Shown here: piece by piece, positions 53,957 through 63,658 of the stretch
How positions within the stretch are numbered: position 1 is the first letter of the stretch
Layout of the letters: every line of letters begins with the position of its first letter
DNA from: Pseudovibrio japonicus
GTDB lineage: Bacteria > Pseudomonadota > Alphaproteobacteria > Rhizobiales > Stappiaceae
Assembly: GCF_014651595.1 (NCBI RefSeq)
Contig: NZ_BMXE01000002.1
Span: 620,001 to 684,000 of the forward strand
Length of the DNA stretch: 64,000 nucleotides
Direction: 5' to 3'
Translations under genes and position numbers: made by a program
Notes under the pieces: model-generated
Told to the model about the DNA's origin: nothing
The model's input: only the letters and a program-made list of their open reading frames with translations
Databases searched by the model: none

Positions 53957-55201
53957 TTAAGCGTCTACCAGTTCTCTTGTCTTGGTCATCTGGTTTCGCT
54001 TTGCCAGCGTCCGCAGACGCAGGGCGTTGAGCCGGATGAAGCCTGCAGCGTCTTTCTGGTCGTAAGCGCCGTGGTCGTCTTCGAAGGTCACCAGCTCTTC
54101 TGAGTAGAGAGAGTAAGGGGACGCACGACCAACAACGATGACGTTGCCTTTGTAGAGCTTCAGCTTAACCGTACCGGTCACATGCTCCTGCGACTTGTCG
54201 ATCATCGCCTGCAGCATTTCACGCTCAGGAGAGAACCAGAAGCCGTTGTAGATCAGCTTTGCGTAACGTGGCATCAACTCGTCTTTGAGGTGAGCTGCGT
54301 CACGGTCCAGTGTGATGGATTCCATCGCACGGTGAGCTGACAGGAGGATGGTTCCGCCTGGCGTTTCGTAGATGCCCCGGGACTTCATGCCAACGAAGCG
54401 GTTTTCTACCAGATCGAGACGGCCAATGCCGTTCTCGCGACCGTAATCGTTCAGTTTGGCAAACAGGGTTGCCGGAGACATATGCACGCCATTGATGGAG
54501 CATGCATCGCCTTTTTCAAAGCCGATTTCGATTTCGGTTGCTTCGTCCGGCGCGTTGAGCGGGTCAACTGTCCGCTGGAAGACGTAGTCTGGTGCTTCTT
54601 CATTCGGATCTTCCAGAACTTTACCTTCGGAAGAGGAATGCAGCATGTTTGCGTCAACGGAGAACGGAGCTTCGCCACGCTTGTCCTTTGGTACCGGGAT
54701 CTGATGCTGTTCTGCGAACTCGAGCAGATCGGTCCGGGACTTGAGGGTCCAGTCACGCCAAGGTGCGATCACCTTGATGTCCGGGTTCAGTGCGTAGCAA
54801 GCCAGCTCAAAGCGTACCTGGTCGTTGCCTTTACCGGTCGCGCCATGCGCAACGGCGTCAGCGCCGGTTTCCTCTGCGATCTCGATGAGACGCTTGGAAA
54901 TGAGCGGACGTGCGATAGAGGTGCCGAGAAGATAAACGCCTTCGTAAACTGCGTTGGCCCGGAACATTGGGAATACGAAGTCCCGAATGAATTCCTCACG
55001 GAGATCATCAATGTAGATTTCCCGAATACCAAGCAGTTCAGCTTTTCGTCGCGCTGGCTCCAACTCTTCACCCTGACCTAAGTCAGCAGTGAAAGTCACA
55101 ACTTCGCAGCCGTATTCCGCCTGCAACCACTTGAGAATAATCGAGGTGTCGAGCCCGCCAGAATAGGCAAGCACAACTTTTTTGATGTCGCCTTGGGCCA
55201 T
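53957..55201 (-). CDS. argG: argininosuccinate synthase
   Basis: Joins citrulline and aspartate in arginine synthesis. 414 residues, near normal. ATP PP-loop [29 protein letters not shown] and [19 protein letters not shown] are visible. ATG 55201. It is monocistronic here. Confidence 0.97.
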   Translation of the reverse strand: MAQGDIKKVVLAYSGGLDTSIILKWLQAEYGCEVVTFTADLGQGEELEPARRKAELLGIREIYIDDLREEFIRDFVFPMFRANAVYEGVYLLGTSIARPLISKRLIEIAEETGADAVAHGATGKGNDQVRFELACYALNPDIKVIAPWRDWTLKSRTDLLEFAEQHQIPVPKDKRGEAPFSVDANMLHSSSEGKVLEDPNEEAPDYVFQRTVDPLNAPDEATEIEIGFEKGDACSINGVHMSPATLFAKLNDYGRENGIGRLDLVENRFVGMKSRGIYETPGGTILLSAHRAMESITLDRDAAHLKDELMPRYAKLIYNGFWFSPEREMLQAMIDKSQEHVTGTVKLKLYKGNVIVVGRASPYSLYSEELVTFEDDHGAYDQKDAAGFIRLNALRLRTLAKRNQMTKTRELVDA

Positions 55202-55695
55202 AGATTAGTTTCCAAATGTGTTTTCGGGCGCATTGTGCGCCTACGAGGGGCAATCTACCGAGCAGAGCCAGTAACGCAAGTAGAGATTGGGGATTGAGCG
55301 CTGAGTTATTAATCGGGATAGTTGAGGTGCTCACAGATATCCGTTGCGACCGGATAGGTGAAAGACATTATTAATTTCAATTTTTATGTAAGTAAGATGC
55401 TGAAAACGCAACGATAATTGATATGAGGTTGATACCGATTTTTTAAGAAATTGCACTTTTTGGGTGCGGAATAAGGATTGCTAAACTGTATTATCTCTCA
55501 AGTATAGCGTCGAAAAAACAGTAGAGTTTATGCGCAGAAAATTTTATCGGAGTCTGCCCAGTAACGACAAGTACCTGTATTTACGCGATTTTTTAGGCGG
55601 TGCTTATACGTCTTTCGTCTAATTTTGAGCGAGAACTTGTTTGAGTTCAGATCAAGCATGTGAGTGTTTTGGGGGCTTAATTTGATGATTTTGGC
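55202..55695. other. argG upstream and DUF985 downstream region
   Basis: About 490 A/T-rich bases with no convincing gene. argG promoter presumably lies in 55205-55350. No ARG box is recognised with confidence. Confidence 0.4.
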
Positions 55696-56139
55696 TCAAG
55701 GATTCCAGCCGGGTGGCGCCAACTCAAAGCCTTCAAACGAGAAGCCTGGCGCAACGGTGCAACCTACCAGAGTCCAATCGCCAAGGCTTTGTGCAGACTG
55801 CCATGCATGGCGTGGTACGATGCCCTGTGGGCGTTGGCCGTCTTTCATGTTCATACCAAGTGTGATGTCGCTGTGCTCACCTTCCTGAGTGCTGATTAAC
55901 AGGCGAAGTGGAGCGCCGCCGTAGTAGTGCCAGGTCTCGATCGCATCGACCCGATGCCAGTGGGATTTCTGGCCCTTTTTGAGGAGGTAGTAGATAGCCG
56001 TTGAGTAGCCACGCCCATCTGGTCCTTCTGTATCGCGGAAGGTTTCAACGTAATAGCCGCCTTCCGGATGCTCTTTCATTTGCAGTTCGGCGATAATCTC
56101 TTCGGCGGTTGTGGACTTTACCGTTTGCTCCACTGACAT
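55696..56139 (-). CDS. DUF985 cupin protein
   Basis: 147 residues: EHPEGGYYVETFRD, STAIYYLLKKGQKSHWHRVDAIE and WHYYGGAPLRLLI are the marks of the cupin-5/DUF985 family. Function unknown. Its start overlaps the gloB stop by one base (TAATG), so translation is coupled. Confidence 0.88.
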   Translation of the reverse strand: MSVEQTVKSTTAEEIIAELQMKEHPEGGYYVETFRDTEGPDGRGYSTAIYYLLKKGQKSHWHRVDAIETWHYYGGAPLRLLISTQEGEHSDITLGMNMKDGQRPQGIVPRHAWQSAQSLGDWTLVGCTVAPGFSFEGFELAPPGWNP

Positions 56140-56912
56140 TAGAAATTATCCTTGCGACGACGGATTTCTGCGAAGATGTCGGCTGGGTCGGCGTTGACCA
56201 TATTGAGGTTTTTTTGGATCTCCGGATCTCGAACGCGCAGGAATGGGTTGGTTGATAGCTCAGCGGCCATGGACGTTGGCAGGGTAGGGCGGCCAACCTC
56301 GCGAAGGGCCTCAATGCGTTTTGTGCGCTCTTGCAGCGCCTGATTGGTTGGGTCAATGGTGAGTGCGAATTTGGCGTTCGACAGCGTGTACTCATGACCG
56401 CAATAGATGGTGGTTTCTGGTGGGAGCGTGTTGGCCAGATGGCTGAGGGAGGCCCACATCATCTCTGCATCGCCTTCAAAAACGCGTCCGCAACCTAGGG
56501 CGAAGAGGGTGTCTCCGGTGTGGGCGATGCCAGCGTCCTGGAACCACCAGGAGATATGATCGAGTGTGTGCCCCGGTGTGCCGATGGCCTTTACTGCGAT
56601 TGGACCAACAAGGATATCGTCGCCATCTTCAACAAAGTGATTCATGCCTGTGAGGTGTTGGCGAGAACGTTCTGGTCCCGTGACAGTGGCGCCAGTTTGC
56701 TCGACGAGTTCTGTCATGCCGCCCACATGATCCCAGTGGTGGTGGGTGATCAGGATGTCGGTCAGGTTCCAGCCGGTTTCTTCCAGCACCTGCAGGTAGG
56801 GCGCTGCTTCCGGCACATCGATCGCTATTGTATGACCGCTGTCTGGGTGGTGAATGAGAACGCCGAAATTATCTTTCAGACAAACAAATTGACGAACTTC
56901 AACTTCAATCAT
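56139..56912 (-). CDS. gloB: hydroxyacylglutathione hydrolase (glyoxalase II)
   Basis: 257 residues, metallo-beta-lactamase fold. Metal motif ILITHHHWDHVGG, further ligands in GTPGHTLDHISWW and AHTGDTLFALGCGRVFEG, and YCGHEYTLSNAKFA. It hydrolyses S-D-lactoylglutathione. ATG 56912 is preferred; the frame continues 68 codons upstream without a good start. Confidence 0.95.
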   Translation of the reverse strand: MIEVEVRQFVCLKDNFGVLIHHPDSGHTIAIDVPEAAPYLQVLEETGWNLTDILITHHHWDHVGGMTELVEQTGATVTGPERSRQHLTGMNHFVEDGDDILVGPIAVKAIGTPGHTLDHISWWFQDAGIAHTGDTLFALGCGRVFEGDAEMMWASLSHLANTLPPETTIYCGHEYTLSNAKFALTIDPTNQALQERTKRIEALREVGRPTLPTSMAAELSTNPFLRVRDPEIQKNLNMVNADPADIFAEIRRRKDNF

Positions 56913-57095
56913 CAAACAGCTCCCAAGCTGATAATAAATCCTTGCGAGATCATGAGAGGACGCGCAGCCAAATTCAACTGCAAACTCAGAAAACTCCGCG
57001 TGTGGTTGATTTATGCTTGCAAATCGTCTGCAAGAAGCGTTGCCTCTGCGCACCGGACACTTCATGATATGTGAAGACGACGCGCGGAGAACCAG

Positions 57096-57857
57096 TTGTA
57101 TCTTGATGTTGCTCACTTAAAAGAGTTCTACGACCTGCCACTTGGACGGATGCTCCGGGTGTTGGTTGGAAGTCGCGTGAACATGCTTTGGCCCGAAATG
57201 CGGGGGCGAAGCTTGCTGGGTGTTGGCTATGCGGCGCCGTACCTGCGGCCTTATTTGAAGAAGACTAATCGTGTTTTTGCCGGAATGCCCGCTGCACAAG
57301 GTGTTGTGAAGTGGCCGCGTGAGGTGGAGATTCCTAACAAGGCGTTCCTGATGGAAAATGGCCAGTTGCCGTTTCCTGATTCCTGTATTGACCGTATCCT
57401 GCTTGTGCATTCGCTGGAGATGGCTGGGCAGCCAGGTGAGTTGCTGGATGAAGTATATCGCGTGTTGTCGCCGGGGGGACGGGTAATTGTAATTGTTCCG
57501 AACCGTCGCGGCGCATGGGCGCGGTCTGAAGTGTCGCCGTTTGGATATGGCAGGCCCTATTCTCGTCCGCAGTTGGATAATTTCCTCAGTAATCATCACT
57601 TATCGGTGGTGTCACGAGAAGAAGCGCTGTTTGTTCCGCCGACGAACTCCAAGCTGGTGCTGAAGAATGCACGCAGCTTCGAGAACCTTGGAGCGGTTGC
57701 TTGGCCTGCTTTTGCCGGGTTGTTGGTGACTGAGGCTGAAAAGCAGGTGTATCGAGGCATTCCATTGAAAGCCAGCAGAGTGGCGCGGGTGTTGCGTCCC
57801 GTGTTTTTGCCAGAAGGGAAAACAGCGGGTGCTCAGGTGCGAACTAGATACGAATGA
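57096..57857 (+). CDS. SAM-dependent methyltransferase
   Basis: 253 residues, class I fold seen in MLWPEMRGRSLLGVGYAAPYL shortened here to GRSLLGVGYAAPYL (SAM loop), LPFPDSCIDRILLVHSLE and VLSPGGRVIVIVPNRRG. The N-terminus MYLDVAHLKEFYDLPLG is typical of an alphaproteobacterial family placed beside gloB. TTG 57096 follows GGAGA. Substrate unknown. Confidence 0.85.
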   Translation: MYLDVAHLKEFYDLPLGRMLRVLVGSRVNMLWPEMRGRSLLGVGYAAPYLRPYLKKTNRVFAGMPAAQGVVKWPREVEIPNKAFLMENGQLPFPDSCIDRILLVHSLEMAGQPGELLDEVYRVLSPGGRVIVIVPNRRGAWARSEVSPFGYGRPYSRPQLDNFLSNHHLSVVSREEALFVPPTNSKLVLKNARSFENLGAVAWPAFAGLLVTEAEKQVYRGIPLKASRVARVLRPVFLPEGKTAGAQVRTRYE

Positions 57858-58308
57858 TGCGTAGCGCGCGGCCTAAAAATGTGCCCGAGGCCGCACCAAT
57901 CACTGAGGCGAATACCACCGAAAAGGCGGGGTTAGTGTAGAGATCTGGGTTAACGGCCTTTGTTACGCCTGCTGCGTAATTGGCTACGAATTGGGTCATC
58001 AAGACGCCGAAGGTGAACCATTCGCCTGCGAGCGTAACGCGGCTACCATCTCTTGATACAATCCAACGCTCCTGCAAGCGGTAGGTGGCTAAGCTAAAGA
58101 TTGCGTAGAATAACAGGAACGCGGTCCAGCTGAGGGATTGGTTAGGCAGTGCAATGATGCCGTTGATGGTGGTGAGGCCCAGAAGAGGTAATAAATAGGC
58201 GGACTTAACGGAGGAACTCCGCTCTTTTGAAGAATGAATGCCTAAATAAACCAGAAGCGCGAATAGTGGCCACACCCAGACGGGTGCGCCAGTGATGAAC
58301 TGCAACAT
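57844..58308 (-). CDS. membrane protein of unknown function
   Basis: 154 residues with four or five hydrophobic segments. MLQFITGAPVWVWPLFALLV is the typical start of a small family with DUF6622-like form (tentative). The last 14 bases overlap the end of the methyltransferase gene on the other strand. ATG 58308 has GAGG upstream. Confidence 0.7.
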   Translation of the reverse strand: MLQFITGAPVWVWPLFALLVYLGIHSSKERSSSVKSAYLLPLLGLTTINGIIALPNQSLSWTAFLLFYAIFSLATYRLQERWIVSRDGSRVTLAGEWFTFGVLMTQFVANYAAGVTKAVNPDLYTNPAFSVVFASVIGAASGTFLGRALRIIRI

Positions 58309-58355
58309 ATGAAACCTCGAAAAGGGATATCTGAAATTCGAGTCGTATAACGTAA

Positions 58356-58982
58356 TCAATTCTTGCGTTCTAACAGGAATACCGCCTGGTCGCCAATCAG
58401 ATTCCACACCCACCAAGGTGCATTGAAAGCAATGCGACGGCCTTTGGCGTCTAAGGCTTCTGCCTTTATGACCCTTGCATGCACTTCCTCTGAAAGTTCT
58501 ACAAAATCACGGATGGTACAGAAGTGAATGTTTGGTGTGTCATACCACTGGTATGGCAGGTAGTCGGTGACCGGCATCCGGCCTTTCGTGAGTAGCTGTA
58601 TGCGGTTGCGCCAGTGGCCGAAGTTGGGGAAGGACACAACGACTTTCTTGCCGATGCGCAGCAGCTGCTCAAGGACCTGTTTGGGGTCCATGGTTGCCTG
58701 CAGGGTATGGCTCAGGATTGCATAGTCAAAAGCATCATCGGGGTAGGCGGAAAGATCATTGTCCGCATCGCCCTGAACAACTGACAGCCCGCGGGCCACA
58801 GCTTCGTTCACGCCCTTTTGTGAGGTGTCGAAACCTCGGCCATCCACGTTCCGCGTTTTGATCAGCAACTCAAGTAGTTCACCTTTGCCACATCCAATGT
58901 CCAGAACCCGCGCGCCCGGTGTAACAAAATCGCAGAGAATCCGGTGATCGCCGCGTACATTCCTCAAATCATCTTTTGTCAT
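58356..58982 (-). CDS. metW: methionine biosynthesis protein MetW
   Basis: 208 residues of a small methyltransferase-like protein: RVLDIGCGKGELLELL, LSHTLQATMDPKQVL and VVSFPNFGHWRNRIQLL. It accompanies MetX and is needed with it in several proteobacteria. It lies 32 bases after metX on the same strand, so they are co-transcribed. Confidence 0.95.
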   Translation of the reverse strand: MTKDDLRNVRGDHRILCDFVTPGARVLDIGCGKGELLELLIKTRNVDGRGFDTSQKGVNEAVARGLSVVQGDADNDLSAYPDDAFDYAILSHTLQATMDPKQVLEQLLRIGKKVVVSFPNFGHWRNRIQLLTKGRMPVTDYLPYQWYDTPNIHFCTIRDFVELSEEVHARVIKAEALDAKGRRIAFNAPWWVWNLIGDQAVFLLERKN

Positions 58983-59014
58983 AATGAATTCTGCTTTCTG
59001 ATAAAGCTAACTGT

Positions 59015-60256
59015 TCAACGTTGCGGTTCGTTTCCATCTCCGGGAGCCGGAATGCCTCTGGCTCTGGATGCTCCGGTCAGGAAACCGCGCATGGTTTTGA
59101 GTAGTTCAGCTTCATCAAGAAGGAATGCATCGTGTCCGCGAGAGCTCTCGATCTCGACAAAGGAGACGTTTGCTCCAGCTGCGTTGAGAGCCCGTACAAC
59201 GTCCTTGCTTTCCGAGGTTGGGAAAAGCCAATCAGTTGTAAAGGACATGACGCAGAAGCGGGTTTTGGTGTGCAGGAACGCGTTGGCCAGTTTGCCACCA
59301 TGGGCTGCCGCGAGGTCGAAATAATCCATCGCGCGGGTCACGTAGAGGTATGAATTGGCGTCGAAACGATCCACAAAGGTCATACCCTGATGACGCAGGT
59401 AGCTTTCGATCTGAAAGTCCGCGTCAAAGCCAAATGTGATGGCAGAGCGGTCCTGAAGGTTGCGGCCAAACTTACTATGAAGGCTCTCATCTGACATATA
59501 AGTGATGTGGGCTGCCATGCGTGCGACGGACAGGCCTTTGGTCGGGCGCTTTCCGTATTTTGCGTATTGGCCGTGACACCAGTCCGGGTCCGCCATCACA
59601 GCCTGACGGCCAACCTCGTGGAAGGCAATATTCTGACTGGAGTGGCGTGGGCCCGTAGCGATTGGGACAGCTGCGAATACCTTATCCGGGTACGCGGAGG
59701 CCCATTGTAGCACCTGCATGCCGCCCATGGAGCCGCCGACCACGGCAAACAGTGTGTCGATGCCAAGGGCTTCAACCAGTTTTGCCTGGGAGCGCACCAT
59801 GTCGCCGATTGTTACGACCGGAAGATCCAGCCCGTAGACCTCGTTGGTTTCCGGGTTGGTTGAGGCAGGCCCGGTGGTGCCAAGGCAGCCACCCAGCACG
59901 TTTGCGCAAATGACAAAGTACTTGTCGGTGTCCACGGGGCGTCCGGGGCCAACCATTACTGACCACCAGCCCGGCTTTCCGGTCACAGGGTTCTCGGAGG
60001 CCGCGTATTGATCACCTGTGAGGGCATGACAAACCAATATGGCGTTGGTCTTGTCTGCATTCAGTTCCCCATAGGTTTCGTAGGCGATCTGCCAGGGCGC
60101 AATCTCGGTGCCTTCGTCAAGCCGAAGAGGGTTATCGGGACCAAATCGCATGAGCTTGCTGGCAGGCATGTCCATCTGCTCCGCTGCAACACTGGCTTGT
60201 GTTGAGGGCGAGATTTTCGGAGTTTCCTCCGGTTTTGCGCTGGCAGTCTCAGTCAT
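59015..60256 (-). CDS. metX: homoserine O-acyltransferase MetX
   Basis: 413 residues of the alpha/beta hydrolase fold. Ser176 in [13 protein letters not shown] is the nucleophile; [17 protein letters not shown] forms the oxyanion loop and [12 protein letters not shown] has the catalytic Asp/His end. It makes O-acetyl- or O-succinylhomoserine; with metZ in the window the succinyl form is likely. No SAM-II aptamer was found in its leader. Confidence 0.95.
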   Translation of the reverse strand: MTETASAKPEETPKISPSTQASVAAEQMDMPASKLMRFGPDNPLRLDEGTEIAPWQIAYETYGELNADKTNAILVCHALTGDQYAASENPVTGKPGWWSVMVGPGRPVDTDKYFVICANVLGGCLGTTGPASTNPETNEVYGLDLPVVTIGDMVRSQAKLVEALGIDTLFAVVGGSMGGMQVLQWASAYPDKVFAAVPIATGPRHSSQNIAFHEVGRQAVMADPDWCHGQYAKYGKRPTKGLSVARMAAHITYMSDESLHSKFGRNLQDRSAITFGFDADFQIESYLRHQGMTFVDRFDANSYLYVTRAMDYFDLAAAHGGKLANAFLHTKTRFCVMSFTTDWLFPTSESKDVVRALNAAGANVSFVEIESSRGHDAFLLDEAELLKTMRGFLTGASRARGIPAPGDGNEPQR

Positions 60257-60768
60257 ATTTTCTTCCGAGAGGTTGTGAAGGCGAATTGGGTGTTCCTCTG
60301 AAGGCTTTCAGGAGGGTTTTTGCTAGGTGCCTATTGGCAGTGTGTCAACGTTTTCTTTTGGTTTCATCCTCGTTGTTTCCTGAGATTTTGGTCAGGTTCT
60401 GTTCAATATTTCGAGAGGGTAAGCACGATGTTCCTGATGTTCCCAGTTGCAGATACACAGATGAGTTTGCCTCTTGTCCGAGAAAAACTGAATGAAGTTG
60501 ATGGGGTGCGCTATGATTTTTGACGCACAAAGGTATAGAAGTGTTGAGTTTTTATCGCAGTTTTGAAGGCGTAAATGCGCTATTAGCTGTTGTGTAGGCT
60601 TAGATCCGGGCAGATGCTCGCAAAGTTTTTTGAATTTGCGGAAGTGGCGCCGGATTAGCTTAGTTGCGTCAGTGTATAGCTTGCACCGCTTGACCTAGAT
60701 GATGAATTTGATAGTGAAGCAGACGCAGTATTTGAAACTACGCGTTTTTTGAATGAAGGAATGACGTG
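60257..60768. other. metX-hisC divergent region
   Basis: 510 bases without a convincing gene. On the metX mRNA CCTCCTGAA and CTTCAGAGG could pair into an imperfect hairpin about 80 bases upstream of the ATG. I searched by eye for SAM-II and found none. Confidence 0.4.
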
Positions 60769-61866
60769 ATGGAAGAGCAGGTAGTACGTCCTGTCCCGCG
60801 TGCCGGTGTCTTGGCGATTGACCCTTATGTGCCTGGTAAGGCTAAGGCAAAGGGCGGCCATAAACTGCATAAGCTCTCTTCCAATGAATCTCCTATGGGA
60901 GCGAGCCCGAAGGCACTTGAAGCGTATCGCAGCATTTCCGAGCTTCAACAATACCCTGATGGCAGTGCCACAGAACTGCGTACCGCGATTGGAGAAGTGT
61001 ACGGTCTGAACCCAGACCATATTATCTGCGGATGTGGTTCTGACGAGGTGCTGAGCTTGCTTGCCTATGCCTACCTTGGCGAAGGTGATGAAGCTATCTA
61101 TACCACTCACGGCTTCCTTGTTTACAAGATTGCGATCCACGCTGCCGGTGCAAAACCGGTTATTGCGCCCGAGAAAAATCTGACCACGGACGTCGATGCT
61201 ATTCTGGAGCGTGTGACCGAGAAAACCAAAATGGTTTTTGTTGCGAACCCGAACAATCCGACCGGTACGTATATTCCATTTGACGAAGTCAAGCGTTTGC
61301 ATGCTGGATTGCCGAAGTCCTGTATTCTGGTGCTGGATGCGGCCTATGCTGAATATGTGACCAGAGACGATTATAACGCGGGTATCGAGCTGGTGGACAA
61401 CTCCGAGAACGTTGTGATGACACGCACGTTCTCCAAGGCTTATGGCCTGCCAGCGCTGCGCCTTGGATGGGGTTATGGTCCTGAGCACATCATTGATGCG
61501 TTGAACCGTATTCGCGGGCCGTTCAATATGAATGCTGCTGCAATTGCAGCGGGTGCCGCCGCTGTGCGTGATCAGGCGTTTATTGAGCAGGCGGTTGGTC
61601 ACAATAACGAGTGGTTGCCGTGGGTAGTTAACGAACTCACCAAACTAGGTCTTGACGTAACGCCAAGTGTCGGCAATTTCATTCTGATCCATTTTCCTGA
61701 GGAAGCGGGCAAACGCGCTGTTGATGCGGATGCCTTCCTGCTGGAACGCGGGTGTGTGTTGCGGCAGGTGAAAGCTTATGGATTTGACAATGCCCTACGC
61801 ATGTCAATCGGTAGTGAGGAAGCCAACAAAGATGTTGTTGCAGCTCTCACTGAATTTCTGAAGTAG
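60769..61866 (+). CDS. hisC: histidinol-phosphate aminotransferase
   Basis: 365 residues, PLP class [25 protein letters not shown] and the PLP lysine in [20 protein letters not shown] are diagnostic. In this gene order it may also serve in tyrosine or phenylalanine synthesis. ATG 60769 follows GAAGGA. tyrC follows by 18 bases. Confidence 0.93.
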   Translation: MEEQVVRPVPRAGVLAIDPYVPGKAKAKGGHKLHKLSSNESPMGASPKALEAYRSISELQQYPDGSATELRTAIGEVYGLNPDHIICGCGSDEVLSLLAYAYLGEGDEAIYTTHGFLVYKIAIHAAGAKPVIAPEKNLTTDVDAILERVTEKTKMVFVANPNNPTGTYIPFDEVKRLHAGLPKSCILVLDAAYAEYVTRDDYNAGIELVDNSENVVMTRTFSKAYGLPALRLGWGYGPEHIIDALNRIRGPFNMNAAAIAAGAAAVRDQAFIEQAVGHNNEWLPWVVNELTKLGLDVTPSVGNFILIHFPEEAGKRAVDADAFLLERGCVLRQVKAYGFDNALRMSIGSEEANKDVVAALTEFLK

Positions 61867-61884
61867 TCCTAATAGAAGGTCTCC

Positions 61885-62820
61885 ATGTCTGAACCCTTGT
61901 TTAGCCGGGTCGCACTGATTGGTATCGGTCTGATCGGCTCCTCTCTTTCGCATGTCATGCGCCGCGAAAAGCTGGCGGGTGAAATTGTTGTCTCTACACG
62001 CTCAGAAGTTACTCTGAAGCGTGCGGAAGAGCTGAGGCTTGGGGACCGATATTATCTGGACGCAGCTGATGCCGTTAAAGGGGCAGATCTGGTCATCGTT
62101 TGTGTGCCAGTTGGTGCCTGTGGCGCAGTGACAGAAGCCATTGGCCCGCATCTGGCAGAGGGCGCAATCGTGACTGATGTGGGGTCTGTTAAGGCCTCCG
62201 TCGTTTCTGCGATGAAGCCGCATATTCCAGAGAACGTGCATTTTGTGGCGGGGCACCCGATTGCGGGTACGGAATATTCCGGCCCGGATGCCGGTTTTGC
62301 ATCGCTCTTTGAGAATCGCTGGTGCATTCTCACGCCGGATCAGGACGCGGATCAGGATGCGGTGAAGCGCCTTTCGGCTTTCTGGGAGGCTTGTGGCTCT
62401 GAAGTTGAGGTTATGGACGCCGAGCATCATGATCTGGTGCTTGCTGTCGTGTCTCACCTTCCGCATATCATTGCTTACAACATTGTTGGCACAGCCGATG
62501 ATCTGGAGACGGTGACCAAGTCTGAAGTGATCAAGTACTCCGCTTCCGGTTTCCGTGACTTCACACGTCTGGCGGCTTCTGATCCGACGATGTGGCGTGA
62601 TGTTTGCCTCAACAACAAAGATGCCATTTTGGAGATGCTTTCGCGGTTCTCTGAGGATCTGTCTGCTTTGCAGCGGGCGATCCGCTGGAGTGATGGCGAT
62701 GCGTTGTTCAAGCTCTTTGCCCGTACCAAGGGTATCCGCCAGCAACTAGTTGAAGCTGGTCAGGAATCTGCAGCTCCGAACTTTGGTCGCGAAAACGAAA
62801 AGGGCGAACCGGCAGAGTAA
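61885..62820 (+). CDS. tyrC: prephenate/arogenate dehydrogenase
   Basis: 311 residues: VALIGIGLIGSSLSHVM nucleotide fold, IVTDVGSVKASV and HFVAGHPIAGTEYSGPDAG active-site motifs. Oxidatively decarboxylates prephenate or arogenate to the tyrosine precursor. Second gene after hisC. Confidence 0.94.
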   Translation: MSEPLFSRVALIGIGLIGSSLSHVMRREKLAGEIVVSTRSEVTLKRAEELRLGDRYYLDAADAVKGADLVIVCVPVGACGAVTEAIGPHLAEGAIVTDVGSVKASVVSAMKPHIPENVHFVAGHPIAGTEYSGPDAGFASLFENRWCILTPDQDADQDAVKRLSAFWEACGSEVEVMDAEHHDLVLAVVSHLPHIIAYNIVGTADDLETVTKSEVIKYSASGFRDFTRLAASDPTMWRDVCLNNKDAILEMLSRFSEDLSALQRAIRWSDGDALFKLFARTKGIRQQLVEAGQESAAPNFGRENEKGEPAE

Positions 62821-62846
62821 GCTTGGTTGCATTTTGAGAGAATTTC

Positions 62847-62882
62847 ACCCGGGTCAGATTTGTTCTGATCCGGGTTTTCTTT
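62847..62882 (+). terminator. rho-independent terminator of hisC-tyrC
   Basis: ACCCGGGTCAGA and TCTGATCCGGGT-type arms around TTTGT, then TTTTCTTTT. Confidence 0.85.
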
Positions 62883-63019
62883 TGGAGTTGTAACCAAGAC
62901 CAATCAACTTGCAAAACGGGTAGGGGCCATTGGTTTACTGCGCTGGCAAGGGATGCATTGTATCTTCCTGAACGCTGCATATCCTGAGAGGTGACAAAGC
63001 ATGCTTTCAGGAGTTTCTT

Positions 63020-63628
63020 ATGATGAAACCAAGTGGGTTGGCTGCTGTTGCTGCAGCTGGATTTGCTGTTGTGAGTTTTGCGGCGGTGACTGCAGAGGAA
63101 GATCAGGTTCCTGCTCGTCCAATTGCGGTGGCTGTCATGCACGATGTTGATGGCAATCAGGTTGGCCGTGTGGTGATGGTGGAGACTTTGAGCCAGACCT
63201 TGCACATCTCCGCGTCCTTTGACGGACTTCCTGCTGGTGTGCATGGGTTCCATGTTCATGAAACCGGTCTTTGTGAGCCAAACTTTGATGCTGCCGGTGG
63301 TCACTTTGCGCCGGATGGACATGAGCATGGTATTGAGGTTGCGGATGGACCACATGCTGGCGATCTGCCCAACCTTCATATTCCTGAGAACGGGAAGCTT
63401 ATTGTTGAATATTTTTCCGATGTCTTGGATCTGAGCCCCGATGATGAGCATAGTTTGATTGGTGGTCCGGGCAGGGCGTTGATTGTTCACGCGGATCCGG
63501 ATGACTATCACAGTCAGCCGACTGGTAATGCCGGTGGCCGTATTGCATGCGGGGTGATTGTGCCGGTTGATCAGAATGCAGACGCGTTTCAGAGTTACCC
63601 AGAAGAGCCTTCCAGTTATGGCGAGTAG
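63020..63628 (+). CDS. sodC: Cu/Zn superoxide dismutase
   Basis: 202 residues with an N-terminal signal peptide ending near VTA, so periplasmic. Ligands are complete: HVH in HGFHVHETGLCEP, GGHFAPDGHEHG, the HAGDLPN bridge region and VHADPDDYHSQPTGNAGGRIACGVI shortened to VHADPDDYHSQPTGNAGGR. ATG 63020 has CAGGAG upstream. Confidence 0.95.
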   Translation: MMKPSGLAAVAAAGFAVVSFAAVTAEEDQVPARPIAVAVMHDVDGNQVGRVVMVETLSQTLHISASFDGLPAGVHGFHVHETGLCEPNFDAAGGHFAPDGHEHGIEVADGPHAGDLPNLHIPENGKLIVEYFSDVLDLSPDDEHSLIGGPGRALIVHADPDDYHSQPTGNAGGRIACGVIVPVDQNADAFQSYPEEPSSYGE

Positions 63629-63634
63629 GTTTGG

Positions 63635-63658
63635 CACTGCATGGTGTTCCATGCAGTG
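63635..63658 (+). terminator. hairpin after sodC (also 5' end of repeat copy 3)
   Basis: CACTGCATGG-TGTT-CCATGCAGTG, a perfect 10 bp stem, seven bases after the sodC stop. Only two T follow, so termination would be weak. Confidence 0.65.

Noticed and set aside
60257-60450. Second SAM-II aptamer upstream of metX
   Set aside because: The conserved GCTTGCAA and AGCTAAA elements are absent; the only pairing seen is an imperfect hairpin.
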